Source of the DNA: Colletotrichum lupini
Lineage: Eukaryota; Ascomycota; Sordariomycetes; Glomerellales; Glomerellaceae
Assembly: GCF_023278565.1 (NCBI RefSeq)
Contig: NC_064675.1
Coordinates: forward strand, 4,960,001 to 5,024,000
Direction of reading: 5' to 3'
Length of the DNA stretch: 64,000 nt
In this document: positions 1 through 12,462 of the stretch, piece after piece
How the letters are laid out: every line of letters starts with the position of its first letter
Numbering within the stretch: position 1 is the first letter of the stretch
The notes under the pieces: model-generated
Databases searched by the model: none
The model's input: only the letters and a program-made list of their open reading frames with translations
Told to the model about the DNA's origin: nothing
Made by a program: the position numbers and the translations under genes

Positions 1-3000
1 GTGGGGACGGAATTGGACGCCCGTGATCCCTGTAATGAGGACGAATCACTGCACGGAAGCCAGGGGAATTGTCAAAGAATTTACGAATCACAGCTTCGAT
101 TCAAGTCCGAGACCCCATGCCTAGCTTCAAAGGGGCGTAAAGATTGGGGATGCTGTAGGAGTTTGGAGCGATGATATCCTAACAGCCAGTCTGTTAGAGA
201 TTCAGTTGGCTGAGGCGTGCGGACCAACCCCGCTTCGTCGTTCCTTGTGTAATCTACTGAGTAGATAGGTATGCTTGCGCCTGGCTCCAAAGTATCGTCC
301 TTGTCTCCGAGGTCCGCCTGGTCCATGGGCCCGCCGTGGTCGCCGTCGAATTTCCAACCTGAGAAGTGTCGAGTCAGGATGTGCCTGAAGTTCTCTGGGA
401 GACCGACTTATAGTCAGCATGTGTCTGCAACGATTTTCACCGAATGTTGTCGCGACAATTCCGAGGGTATTTAGTTTGTCGCGAAGCATTTAGAAGGCAG
501 TCGGGTAAAGGATGCCAAGAGACTCCATCTGGGGCGCATGGTGGGAAGCCGAGGATGAAGCTAGCAAATAGTTGATGTAACCCCTCTTGGTGTGGTACTC
601 CCTGCCAGACCTAGCTGGCAGGCAGGCCTTTACCGACCTATCGACCGTCCCAAGGGAGTGGTATAGTCTTTTTTCTTCACGCCGGCCGCTTCGTGCAGAC
701 GGAATAGCGGAAGGTGACCAGAGAGGTCGAAACGTGCATACCTGCTCCACGAGGCGTTCACTCACACTATCTCGTCATTGTGAAGTGCTGGTAAGCACCC
801 GGCAATCCTGCGTGGCCTCTAGCGGTGACGGGGCGTTAGCAACAATCAACGTAGCAATAACCAATGTTTCCCATCGACTGGAACAGACACTTGCGGCGTC
901 TGGGCAATATCATGTTAGGTGTGTCTCGTCGCCTGGAGGATACCGAAACCGGATACGATCGAGACACATCCTTTTGGTGCGGGTCTTGATCAACGCATCG
1001 CCGCTTGTCTGTAATGGGGGTTGTCATCCAGAAATCGGGGCGTCAGCAGCACGACTAGTCTTTTACCAAAAAATTGATTTAGCGTTGAGCTCATGCAGCC
1101 TACGACCGGCCCTAAGCGGCTGCTTGGCTCAAAATGTAGAGGTCATTGAATCGGGAAAAACAAACGACCCGATCGTTGCGCGCTCTTCGGCGGAGTGATT
1201 GCCGTCTCAGAGGAAAAAGCAAGCAAGACAACAGGTGGTCATTGGCTTTATTGCTTTTTCTTGTGATGATGGGCTATAGCAGCGGGGTTTCGTGTTTTCC
1301 GCCGAGACGTCGAGTTTTCCCACTAACCACATTGCCTCAGACATGCCTTTGACCTTTGTGGCCATGGGATTGATGGTTGGCTGGCAACTGTACGAGTATC
1401 TGGGCGGCGGCCGCAAAGAAGGTGGTGGTCTCGGAGCATGAGCATGCATAGCTGCAGCAGCTGCAGCACTGCAAGACCTTCTCTAGCGTGGTGGAGTCGT
1501 GGGTTTGTCCAGGCCGGCAGTTTTGGATCGATAGGATGTGACGATATCTTGCTTTAACACTATCGCTCGAGACGAGCCAGTGCAATATGTGACAAACTAG
1601 GCCGAGCGAGCCCTCCAATGTAGGGCGGTAGGTTCCAGGTGAGTCGGCGGGCGATGGGTGTGAGTACTGCTGCAGTGTTCGAGCAGAACGAACCATTGAT
1701 GGGTCAATGTGGGCGCGTCAAATGGTTGGATCGGCCCCCGGCTGACCACCTCAAACCCGTAAGCAATGCTTTTCCAGCGCCATTTCCAGGAAGGAGTTGG
1801 TTCTGCACAGGAGCGTGGACAGCCTGCTGTGTAACAGGACTTGACTAGATGCACATGTATCCAAGAATGGACGGCGTCATCACCTCTTTCTTGAAGAGCA
1901 CAGCTAGGTATTCAATGCATCCGCAGTGCCTGAGCCGGAAGTGTATGTGGCTTCAGGCGAACAAGACGGGCGGTTACGGATACAGAGCGTCCCAACTTTG
2001 CTGTGCTGGAGGTCCTACTCAAGAAGATGCGTACCTAGATGAGTGAGGCGCTAGAGCGTAAGACATGCCGCAGACGAGGGATTGAAATGATGGTGTTGCA
2101 GAGAAGTTCGTCATGGACCCGGTGATGGATCTCGACGGGGTGAGAAAGGAGTAGCGCGGGCTAGACAGACGAGGATGATGAGAGGCCGCGCGATGTGATG
2201 ATGTAGGTAGGAAACATCGGTGGTACTGACGGAATCATGAAGTTGGAATGAGGCGGATCCTGTCTGGAAAGAAAGGTGAGACCTCGGCGGCCAATGAGAC
2301 GCTGTCTTGTCCATGGCTTGGGTTTGGAACTTGTAGAGCAAAGAGGGGGCGACGGTCGTTGGTGATAGTCGGGACTTGGAAAGGGCGAGAAATATGGAAG
2401 AGAAAGCACGCTGGTGGCAGGGCACCTTCCTCCCTGCAGTAGTCTAACCAAGTTTGCGACCTTAAGTAAGCGGGAAAAGACAAGTGCATCTTGGTGCCTT
2501 CCAGTCTGGGTTTGCCTCTGAGCTGGAACCAACTACCTTATCTAGTAAGGCAAGTTTTCTGACATTTGGGGCAAGAAGATTCGGGGTAAGAAAATCTGGG
2601 AAAAGAGAATCAGGGCATTGAAGGCGGCATGGAACACTTTCTTACCCTCCATTTCTGACCTCGGGGTTGGTCATGCTTAGGGTCTACGGAGTACCGTCCG
2701 AGGAAAAAGAGACACGACCTATCTTAGCCTAGAATTGTGCAAGGACCTGGCCGGGGCGGGAGTCTGAATTTTGGGCCGAAAATTGGACACTGGAAATATC
2801 GTGGGCCCTTCCGACGTATTCCCGGTCGGCAAAGTTGTGTACATAGAGCACCAGACTTGGTCATAAAACCAGCTTCTAGCAATTTGCCAACCATACCCAG
2901 TCTCGTGTATCTGTGCCTAGCAAGCATGCCACAACTGTAGGCAGACGAGGATGATCAGCATGTATAACAAGGGATGTTCATGTTCATGATGTTTTCTTCC

Positions 3001-6000
3001 ATCATGTGGTCATGAGGTATCTAACCGGCTAGCTAACATATTTGACCCATTTGCTATACTGTGCGAGGCCGAGGTGGTCACGCAGGACTCATCCTAATCA
3101 ATGTGGTCGTCGATGCAGGCAGTGAGGGAGCCGAACTCTCGGCAACAGGCATGACAAAATATCAGACCATGCGTTCCCCCCATAGCCCTCAAAACGGGGC
3201 CGAAAGAAAGTAGGGCAGAGTTTTTTTTTTCTTTCTTTCCCAACTCCTGTTTCTCGCCGTCCGAGTCCGTCCGAGTCCGCCAGGTTGTCAAAAGGCGCAG
3301 TCGACATTGGACGGACCTAGGGTATAAAAGATAAACCTCGCCGTAACAGTAGGTAGGTTAGAGACGGTCGATGGTCGGTGCCACCGGCGTGACGATCGGG
3401 CCGTTCCTAGCACATAGTCTACTTCAAGCCCGTACCGATGCCGAGGACCCCGTCCGAAAACTTCCACAGGCCGGCGGGAGGGAACATTGATTTACCAGTG
3501 TTTTCACCAATGCAGCAAGCAAGAACTAGCGGACCATAGGTACATACTTCAGTACCGAGCAGTCTTTCGGGAATGGACGAAAAGAATGAGGAAAGCAAAG
3601 GGTCCAAGTCTGCACCCGCGTCAAGCAGGTACCACGGTTCATGCTTATTGTTGGCGTTGGCAAAAGTCCCTCGAACCTCTGAGGAAGCGAGCACGGATAC
3701 TCAAGCCTATCACCAAGGGTAATGGCTCGCCCAAACATGAACCAAGGGAGGAATGACGCTGATCTCAGGGGAGAAGCTTAAACACACTGCATTGTCGATT
3801 ACACGAATCTGTATCTGTGCATGCAGCATGTATCGCCCGAATCTGCTAATTGGTTAAGGCACCCTACCAAGACCCGAAGTTATCCCCGACGCCTCAGATA
3901 GACGGTGCAGGTAGGCAACAAAATCCGGACTTAACGTCGTTTGTCTGCCGTGCGAGTCCCCCACACTCCCGTCCGCATGCCAGAACGATAGGTAATCACA
4001 CAGAGAGGAGGAACCATTTTGAAGTTGGAAAGCCGTTGGTCTTGGTCCTGGTCTTGGTTTGCAGTTCTAATCCTGGTTCGGCCTGGGGGCGTACGGCATG
4101 CGGCATGCCAGACTGTCCCCTGGGCCTGACATTGCGCTCAGTGCGCCCATGCCTGCTACTGACGGAAGGGAATCGCGTACAGAGCGTGAGAGAGAGAAGG
4201 AGGGAGGTGCGGATAGCTTATCCCGGCAAGGTGACAAGGTTCGTACGGACGCTACCCTACCTCGCGGCTTGGTACAGTACGACGGTGCAAGAGCGGGCAG
4301 TAGTGGTGGACTGGTCCATGGGTGAGTTGTGGTGCATTCCGAGATACTTTGGACTTTGTATTTGGCTCCGAAACTCCGTGCGGCGCGCCTGTCCTTACCA
4401 ATAAGTGGAGTGTTTACCTAGGTAGGTAGATGGGCGGCCGCACCCTGTTCCCACCCGGAACGTGCTCCTGCGGTACGTACCTCTCGGTTCACCTGGCATG
4501 GAAGTTTGAGGTAGACGTTCCCGTCTGGGTTGGCTGACGGTTCTGTCAATCACCACTCCGTTGCCGCTTTCCCCCCAAAATGCAATGCAATCCATCTAGT
4601 CCAATCCAGTCCAGTCTAATTCCGTCCAATCCTCATCCCCGCCATTTTACCCGAACTTCGTGATCGGTCTCCAGCAGTTTTCTTTTCTCGACTCACACTC
4701 CCTCCCCTTCGGTCACCCGTCCATTCAGCATCAATCGAAGCTTGCCCACCGACGCCTCTGGCTCCAAACTACGGCCTACGAATATAGTCTACTCCGTACT
4801 CCGTACCTACAGTCCATCGCCGGCTCAACCTGCCATCGCCTACGGGTACTGTGCGGGAACATTGCACCCCGACTTTCCGCTGCCCACGTTCCTTTGTCCC
4901 ACGCACTGCTCCGCGCACTCTGGAAGCCCGGCCCAGGCCCGCTGCTAATCACCCACCTACCAACCACTTTCCCTGTACCTCTTCGTAGAGGGAGCAAACA
5001 TGCGTTTCTTGGCTTCAACGTTTACTGCATTCCTGCGCCGCCTCCAGCACATACCGATACCTACCTCTTGAACCCTGGAATGGAGCCGTTGAACGATAAC
5101 CGCGTTCCCTTCCAACCGTCCTTTGTCCTCGTTGCCTTGTCTGTTGCCTCGCTGACGTCGACATCTCTTCAGCCGCGCTGGACGAACAACGGCGATAGCT
5201 TCGCAGTTCTTCGCCGTTAGCTGCGTACGGTCGCAACTGTACTGCAACGCTAAGTTGTCAATCTTGGCCATCATAGCCATCCATACAGTATTACTCCGCA
5301 TGCCTGAATGCCTACCGGATGGAGCTGACAATCTCACAAGCGGACGTACAAACTACAAACACCTCCAGTCAAGGATCAGACGCCTCTGGCATGCGACAAG
5401 ACGCCAGGGCAGGACGCCAAACAGGTCACCCCCCGTTCGGAACCCATCCCCGACCGCGCCATGCTTGGTTCTGATCCGCTCCCTATGCAGGCTTCATCCC
5501 ATCTTGCGGCCCCGGCCTTATAGCATGCCCTAACCACCCGTCTGACGACGTCCCATTGAGCACGGCCAGCGGAGGGGCCTTCTTGCTGGCAATCCAGCAA
5601 CCAGCCATGCTCGACCCTCTTCCATTCTCCCTGCCCGCGGCCTTCTCCTGGCAAGAGCAAACAAACCGTCTGAATGGACATGCACCTTGCCATTCTACCA
5701 CGGTTAGCGACGAATAAGAAGCATTCCCCGCATGTTCCGATGGGGCACCGAATCCCCATCAAAATTTGTTTGCTTGCCATGCCAACGTACTAACTTCCGC
5801 GCCGTACCGCTTCCCGCAGGTGGCCCTGAACTGTCAAAATTTTCGTGAAGCGCCTTCAAGTCAACGCAACGGAGTCATACACCGGCCTCTGCCTCCTAAG
5901 GCCCCCGCTCAACCCCGTCTGGAAGCAAGGGCGAACCTAAGCGCTAGAAATGGATGCTACAAACACTACTTACTTTTGAAAGCCACACAAAACGCACCCG

Positions 6001-6526
6001 CGCTGGCATAGCGAGCTTAGCGGCGAACTCAACATGGCTATTTGGGGGACATTTCCGTTCCTGCGAGACTTCGGAATGCCAAAACGACGATGATGGCTAC
6101 TACTGGTAGGGAACGGCCGAATCCCTGCCATTGATCTTTGGAGAGAGCTTTGAGCTAAGAGAGCGCTTGGTCAAAACTTATGTTGAATAGACTGGACAGT
6201 TATTGTCATGTAGGCACCTCGATCCGTGACCAAGCGGCGATCTTGAATGGCACAGTCCTCCTAACTCACAGATCTCCAGAATGAAGCTTCCCGAAGGCTA
6301 CTCACAACAACCCGCGAGTCACTCTAGTTGCTTTTTGTCGTCTCGCTAGAGTTAGACAGCACGCCAGCCGTACAATAGTCGAGAGCCCTGATTACTCGAA
6401 ACAGGCGATGTGGCAGCATGTCATTGTTATATCTCGACGCGTCTAGCATCTTCGGTCTTGAGTCCAACACGACTTGTACCAATGGTTTTCACTCTCTCCC
6501 TCATTCGATAACGACCCACCGTTCGA
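1..6526. other. Gene-free stretch, left end of window
   Basis: No reading frame here shows a recognisable domain, the C-ending codon pattern of the real genes in this window, or a convincing exon chain. The open frames are short and overlap on both strands, as expected by chance in moderately GC-rich DNA. Base composition is ordinary and CpA/TpG are not depleted, so this is not a RIP relic. It contains three copies of the 9-mer TACGGAGTA or its complement (2685, 4790, 4797). It is either true intergenic DNA or holds non-coding transcripts I cannot recognise. Confidence 0.55.
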
Positions 6527-6534
6527 TATTTCTT
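6527..6534. repeat. Left target-site duplication TATTTCTT of the DNA transposon
   Basis: The octamer TATTTCTT directly precedes the left inverted repeat. It recurs, in the same orientation, directly after the right inverted repeat at 9434-9441. Extending the match by one base on either side fails, so the duplication is exactly 8 bp. Confidence 0.85.
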
Positions 6535-6591
6535 GGGCGAGGATATTCTGCCAGCAGCTCCCGCTATTCTGCCACCAAGTGTGGCTGCGGC
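6535..6591 (+). repeat. Left terminal inverted repeat
   Basis: This repeat begins GGGCGAGGATATTCTG and matches the complement of 9377-9433. It differs at three positions, where this copy reads C, C and G and the complemented right copy reads T, T and A. All three sit in CpA or TpG context. This copy is therefore the unmutated one. It contains the 10-mer TATTCTGCCA twice. Confidence 0.85.
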
Positions 6592-6631
6592 AGGCCCTAC
6601 CTCCGACTACGGAGCCCAGCTGCCCATACCC

Positions 6632-6690
6632 ACCCACTTACCTACCTACCTACCCACTTACCTACCTACCTACCTACCTACCTACTTATA
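6632..6690 (+). repeat. CTAC/TACC tetranucleotide microsatellite
   Basis: An array of (TACC)n, interrupted by CCAC and TTACC variants, lies just inside the left end of the transposon. It also marks where CpA-containing sequence stops and the RIP-mutated AT-rich interior begins. Confidence 0.8.
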
Positions 6691-9144
6691 ACTACTACTT
6701 CGTTAACCTCGCTATCGCTACTGCCGTTAATTAAAGCTATTCTTAACGTTAATATACTATAAAAAGAGAATAATTACGAAGTTAACGATTCTTTTATTTA
6801 TTAATATACTATTAATTATAATAATTATAGTTACGTAGAGTATAATTACTTATTTTATAACTAGCGCTTTTTTAGCCTATTTAAGGCTAGAGTAGTATTT
6901 AACGAGGCTATTTACGAGGCTAGCTTCGTAGTCCGAATTATTTAATATAAGCCTTTTATTAGAGTATTAATTATTATTATTTATTATTATATTTATAACC
7001 CGTATTATAATTAAAAGTAATAATGTTTTATAAAGTTAACCTACTTAAATAAGTATTATAAATCCTTAACTTTATTTATAAACTATTATTAATAAATTAT
7101 TATTAGCTTTTTAAGTAATAATTAGCTCTTTTATCCCGTTATTAGCGACTTTTATAACTATTATAACTACCTATTTAGTAATATTAACGCTTTTATATAT
7201 TATTATTACGCGCTATTATATAATAAAAAGGACTAAATTATTAATTAATAAAATAAGAGTATTTAACCTATTTAAATCTTTTTAAGTTTATAGTTAAAAA
7301 GTAGCGATTATAATAATATTATCGCCCGTAATATACTTAATATATTAGCTACTTATTATTATAACGAATTAGGTAGTAGGACCCTTATTAAGTAGTTATT
7401 TAACTAATTACGTAATTTAATAAAGTACTAATACCGTTTCTAACATAATAACGCGGGCTATATTATAAGCTTATTTATTATACTTATTACTACGATTTCC
7501 CTATTTTAATAATATCCGGATATTTTATTAATAGATTTTATATATAAAACTAACCGATTTAATATACCGTTATTTAATATTTATAGAATAACTAATAATA
7601 ATTATGCTTTTTAAATTATAAGTTACTTTTTATTTAGTAAAAAAGAAGCTAACTATAGTTAGGCTATTAACTAGCTATTAATATTACTCCGGGCTTACGA
7701 AATTCCCTTTTTATAAATTACGTATATAAATCGTAAAATTACTCTACTTAATACCCTTAATAATAATACCTAATTTAAAATAGTACTATATATATTTTAT
7801 TATTAGTACGTTAACCTTAATATACTAGCCTAGACCCGGCGTTATTTCGGCCTAGTTATAAGAAACGAGACTAGCGTAATTATATATAACCCTTACTTTT
7901 AGTAATTCCTTATAAATTAAAATAATCTCTTTTATAGCTAATTAATAACTATATATTATAACTAATTATTCAAATTTTAAATTACTAAGTACCTTATAGT
8001 AGTAGTTAATTACGTTATTAATACTTAGCTTAAGCTATAGTATAAAAAACTCGTATTTATTTAAGTTAACTAAATTAAGTATTTCGGTTACTTAACTATA
8101 TTAATTATTAAATCCTTATATATAAGTATTAAAATATAAGTTTATTATTATATAAGTAACTTTAAAGCCGTATTTAATAAATTAGTTATTTTTTAAATAA
8201 GTTAAGTAATTATAATTAGTACTTACTAAACCCGTTACTAAGCTAAGGTATTAAGTATTATTATAGGATTATTTTTAAAAAAAAGTGCGTTTATATATAT
8301 ATTATAATACCCTTAAGCGACTTTTATAAAAACTTAGTATACTAAGTAAATAACTAAATTTAGGTTTATTAAAAAAGCCATTAAAAAAGTGCGTATACTA
8401 CTTAATTCGAACTACTTATAGGCTATTTTATTATTATGTCCTTTAGTAATATATTAAGGATAGTACTTTAATATTATTAAAAAAGATCTATTTATATTAG
8501 TTTTAGTAATACTTAGAGCTTATTATTAATAATAGTACTTCTATTCCCCTATTCGATCCTTTATAAGTCCGAAGTAAGGGTTATTTATAGGGCTTTATAA
8601 TAAGTATTATAATAATTATAATAAGTAAGTTAAAAAAGCTAGCTATTAATTAAAATACCTCTTTTAAATAAGAGCCCTTTGCGTTCGAATATAAAAAAGC
8701 TACTAAATACGTAAAAATAATACTTATATTAGCGCTATTATTATTAATAATACCTCTAGCGCTAAGTAAAGCTACTTCTACTTAACGAGGCCTCGAGATT
8801 ATATATAATTTTAATACGTACGAGCTTAGTATAAAAATATAATAGAGGTACTAGCGGGCTATTATTAATAAGGTAATTAACGTAATTAATAATAATATAA
8901 TTAATTTTATAAGGGCTCCTTAGCTATTAATACTTATAAAGTTATAGTCCTAATTAATTAATAATTTTATATAGTTAGATATATTATAAGATCTAGCTAA
9001 TAGGGATTACGTTTATAATATTAATTTTATAATAAAAAGCGAGATAAATAAACTTATTAATAAGTACGAGGCTAAAGTAGAGTACGAGGCTAAAATAAAA
9101 AAAGTTATTAAATTACGGGCTATAGGCTATATAGAGTAATTAAT

Positions 9145-9192
9145 AGTTAATTAAGTAGTTAATTAAGTAGTTAATTAAGTAGTTAATTAAGT
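9145..9192 (+). repeat. Four perfect 12-bp tandem repeats inside the transposon
   Basis: The unit AGTTAATTAAGT occurs four times head to tail with no mismatch, followed by a decayed fifth unit. The unit sits in the RIP-mutated part, so its original form probably contained C or G at some of the present T and A positions. Confidence 0.85.
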
Positions 9193-9376
9193 AATTAATT
9201 AGGCTACTTCGTTAATTACGTCGAATTAGGCTAATTCGTTAATTACTATACTTTTTACTAAAATAATTTAATTAATTATAAGTTAATTAACGGCCTCTAA
9301 TTAGTCTAATTTATTTAAATACTAATTATAGAGAGCCTAGCTTATATATATACCCGAGACCGGCGGTCGTATAGCG

Positions 9377-9433
9377 GCCGCAGCTACACTTAGTGGCAGA
9401 ATAGCGGGAGCTGCTAGCAGAATATCCTCGCCC
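9377..9433 (-). repeat. Right terminal inverted repeat
   Basis: Complement of the left inverted repeat, ending ...CCTCGCCC. Relative to the left copy it has three transitions, each explained by CpA to TpA on one strand, so this end was touched by RIP. Confidence 0.85.
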
Positions 9434-9441
9434 TATTTCTT
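9434..9441. repeat. Right target-site duplication TATTTCTT
   Basis: Second copy of the octamer found at 6527-6534, directly abutting the right inverted repeat. Confidence 0.85.
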
Positions 9442-12400
9442 ACTAGCAGTCCTAGCTTTCCGAACCGAAAAGCCTGAATGGACATTCATTATTCCCTGCT
9501 TGGGTTGCAGTCTCCATGCCATCAGTTACCTGATAATTCTAATACTTAATAAAGCTTTTCAAAAGTAATTAGGGTGCTCCAGGAAGTCTTTCAAGGTTTA
9601 TTTAGCGTGCAACAACATTACGAGAGGAAAAGAAAGCCCTGAGACGAACAGCGCGGGCTCGAATGATGCAATGGCCGTCCAGAGATGCAGCCAATGCCAT
9701 GTAATCAATGGAGACCCGTATAACTAGCAAGGCTTTTGCCGACCGATGCGCCGTTCAGCCCGGCCCACCGCTGTCTCACTTCGACCCCTGCTCTTCGACA
9801 TGGGCTGTCTCCCACACCTTCATGCACTCACACAAATTATGATTTTTTGTCTGGCCTTACCTCTCGCAACAGCCGGCTACTCAGTTCAACTGAGAATGGA
9901 CAGAGCGGTAAACGCCTCGACGAATTTGGCACCGGCTCGCGAATCTCGCACCAAACAGGTGTTCGAGTTGCTAAACGTTGCCACAGGATGGAATCTGTCC
10001 ATCGCCTTGTGGTCCCCGTGGCCAATCTGCCCTCATCTGTTGCAAACTCAGACCTTGAGAGGCCAACCTCGTCGACTTATTTGAGGTGAGTGGAAACCAG
10101 AGAAATGAAGAGACATCTGCAAATCCAGATACTCCGGGCTCTGGCCGATCAGAGCCTTCAACTTGCGGGCCATTGCAGCAGTTTTGCTCAGTCTGCAGAC
10201 GGTTGGCAGCGGGGGTGCCTGGGGAGGATGACCAGGGCTACGAGGATCGCCCTCCGCAACTCTCGCATTCAGTGACAGCACATGGTGGGTTTCTGGCCGG
10301 GAGGACTACGACTAGGGTCTCCGTTCGACCACATCTGGCTGTGTTTGGTCTGGTACAGGCCTTGTATGCACGAAGATGCGTACCGCCCATGTCTGGTATA
10401 GTACATGCTCTACTTGGTCTGTTCACAGTAGTGCAAACACCATGGATGAGCTGGGGGGGTTGCCTCGGGAGGGGTGGGTGTGAACTGTGGTCTCCTGCAG
10501 ACCACCTGTTGGGATGTCGAGCTGCGGCATTGGATGGGATGGTGGTGTATCCGTACGGGAACTCTTGACTCTCGAGCACACTCTTCCTCCTGGCTGGCAC
10601 CTGCCACACCTTATCAGGCTGCGGACCAGGGAGGGAAGAAAGTGGAGGTTCAACCTAGTCCTACTCTCTCCCCTTGCACAGCTTCACAAGTATCCGTACG
10701 GATACCCTGACCACATTCCACCACGTCCACATCTAAAGGCTTACCTGAGAAAGCCTTTTTATTCTATCCCGCCCCCCTTCTTTACTCCACTGTCGTCAGT
10801 CCCGCGCCGGAAAGACTTGCTGTTCTGCTTCAGGCGTGTATGCTCATCCGTTTTTCTTTGCCTTTTCATATGGCACTCAGACGGACACGTCCTCTCCATA
10901 TTACTGCGGCTCACCAGTCCCTGGTTCTTTCAACTTGCAGTCCAGCCAAGAGCTGAAGGAGGGTAGAAGCTCACGCTGACTAGACCAGGGTACCTCCTGG
11001 TCTGACTTCCTACTTTTCTGCTCGTTCATGTTTCCACAACTGCGGATGCCGGTCTCGCTGCCCCTCGACCTCAAGTTGTCTGCGCGGCCTCTCTGCTCAA
11101 ACCCCCCCTCGCTTGCGGGACACTGCTTCTCGCCCGCACTCCTCAGCTGGCTGTCACATACCACGGCAACAATCGAGATACACTAAAAAGCCCTAACTCA
11201 GATCATTACGAGAGGTACGGGACCCGTCGACAAGCTCGACTCGCCTCCGCCTTGCAGGTCCATCCTTCCTCCAAGATCCACCTCAGCCCGCGAGCCTCGA
11301 ACTCATCTAGGGCCTTCACCCTCCACTGCTCCAGTTCGTGGTCATTGGCTCTTTCCTTCTCATCTGATTCTCTTCCGAAGACAGCCGTATCCATTTTCCT
11401 CGTGTCGGCCTTGGAAGCATCGCAAACGCGTTCTTGTTGGCTGCTTTACTCTCTCCCCCCTTCCTACTTCCCAGCATCACCTTTTTCTTGGTCTACAGTC
11501 CATTCTACACATCACCCTTCCCTCCCCGAGACATTGTGTGGAGAGTTGCGCTCTAAGACAAAACCGCGAACCAGTGGAGAGGCTCTCCCCCCGATGTCTC
11601 AAGCCGTCTTGAAAACAAAGAGGACTTTGAGGTCCGCCCTGGCGCCCAGTCTCGCGAACTGATAGATTTGTTTGAACCACCCGGTCCCGCTCTCTCCGCC
11701 GACCTTTTCCCCCCCAAAACCCCGTAACGCCCCTGACGGATCACAAACCCCCTGCTTTGTCGTATCTTTCACTTGGAACGTCAATTTCGTCTCTTTAGCC
11801 ACGAAACAGCGTCTAGCAATTTCACTGCACCAAGCAAGATCCACGCTCGGAAGCTATTTGTCTAGCCAACACTTACGATCCGACGCAGCATCCCGCTCCT
11901 ATTCTGTTGGTCTGCTCTGGATCCCAATCTGGCTGGTATTCTTCGGCCGGACTTTGGAATATCTACTGAGCCACCCGCTAAACAAACGTCGGGGCGAGTC
12001 TGGCTCTTTACTCCGTCTACCCTCGCGCAGTCATTTCGACATATCACAGCCAACCTCCAACAACATCCCGTGGCCATCAGGCTTGAATATCCCCCAAAAC
12101 AGTACAATCTTGCCTTGTGCTAGGCTTGATCACGCCGGGATCACATTGAGGTCTGACTTTTGTGGTCCTTTCCTACACACCTACTTCTGTTCCACAACAA
12201 TCATCTCTCAGAAGTCCCACCCTCTACCACATATTGTAGGATATTCGAATGCAGATATCAGCACCTCAATGTTGTCTAACCATTGTGTAGTTACACATCG
12301 TATTCGTCCCATCACCTTCTGTATTTGGTTGGCAGCGTTACACACCAAAATCGCTTACGATAGCCTCTTAAAACTCATACGACGACTCGGTTCTCCTGCC

Positions 12401-12462
12401 TTAACAAGTGGACGCACTCTTCTTCCTGTCGGTTTGCTCTCTGATCTAATTGTGCCGTGGCC
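9442..12462. other. Gene-free stretch; probable promoter and leader of the YDR124W-like gene in its right part
   Basis: No supportable gene. From about 11200 to 12450 the plus strand is pyrimidine-rich, as fungal promoters and 5' leaders often are. It runs into the start codon at 12463, so it probably carries the promoter and an extended leader of that gene. Open frames here, including a 306-codon one at 11672-12592, lack any recognisable domain. Confidence 0.5.

Larger units (their letters stand above)
6535..9433. mobile_element. RIP-degraded DNA transposon with 57-bp terminal inverted repeats
   Basis: A 2899-bp element bounded by inverted repeats at 6535-6591 and 9377-9433 that match at 54 of 57 positions, and flanked by the 8-bp direct duplication TATTTCTT. 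From about 6690 to 9360 the interior is extremely AT-rich with almost no CpA or TpG; between 6781 and 9360 I count 3 CpA and 6 TpG. This is the footprint of repeat-induced point mutation acting on CpA. No open frame survives, so the transposase type cannot be read. An 8-bp duplication is typical of hAT elements, while long inverted repeats are more typical of Mutator-like elements, so the superfamily is left open. The element is dead. It shows that the genome had multiple copies and an active RIP machinery at some time. Confidence 0.85.

Noticed and set aside
587..1198. 203-codon plus-strand frame near the left end
   Set aside because: No domain, no coding-like third-position pattern and competing frames on the other strand.
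3846..3960. tRNA-like string GCTAATTGGTTAAGGCACC with a CGAGTCCC downstream
   Set aside because: The spacing of about 115 nt is too long without a clear intron and no acceptor stem can be formed.
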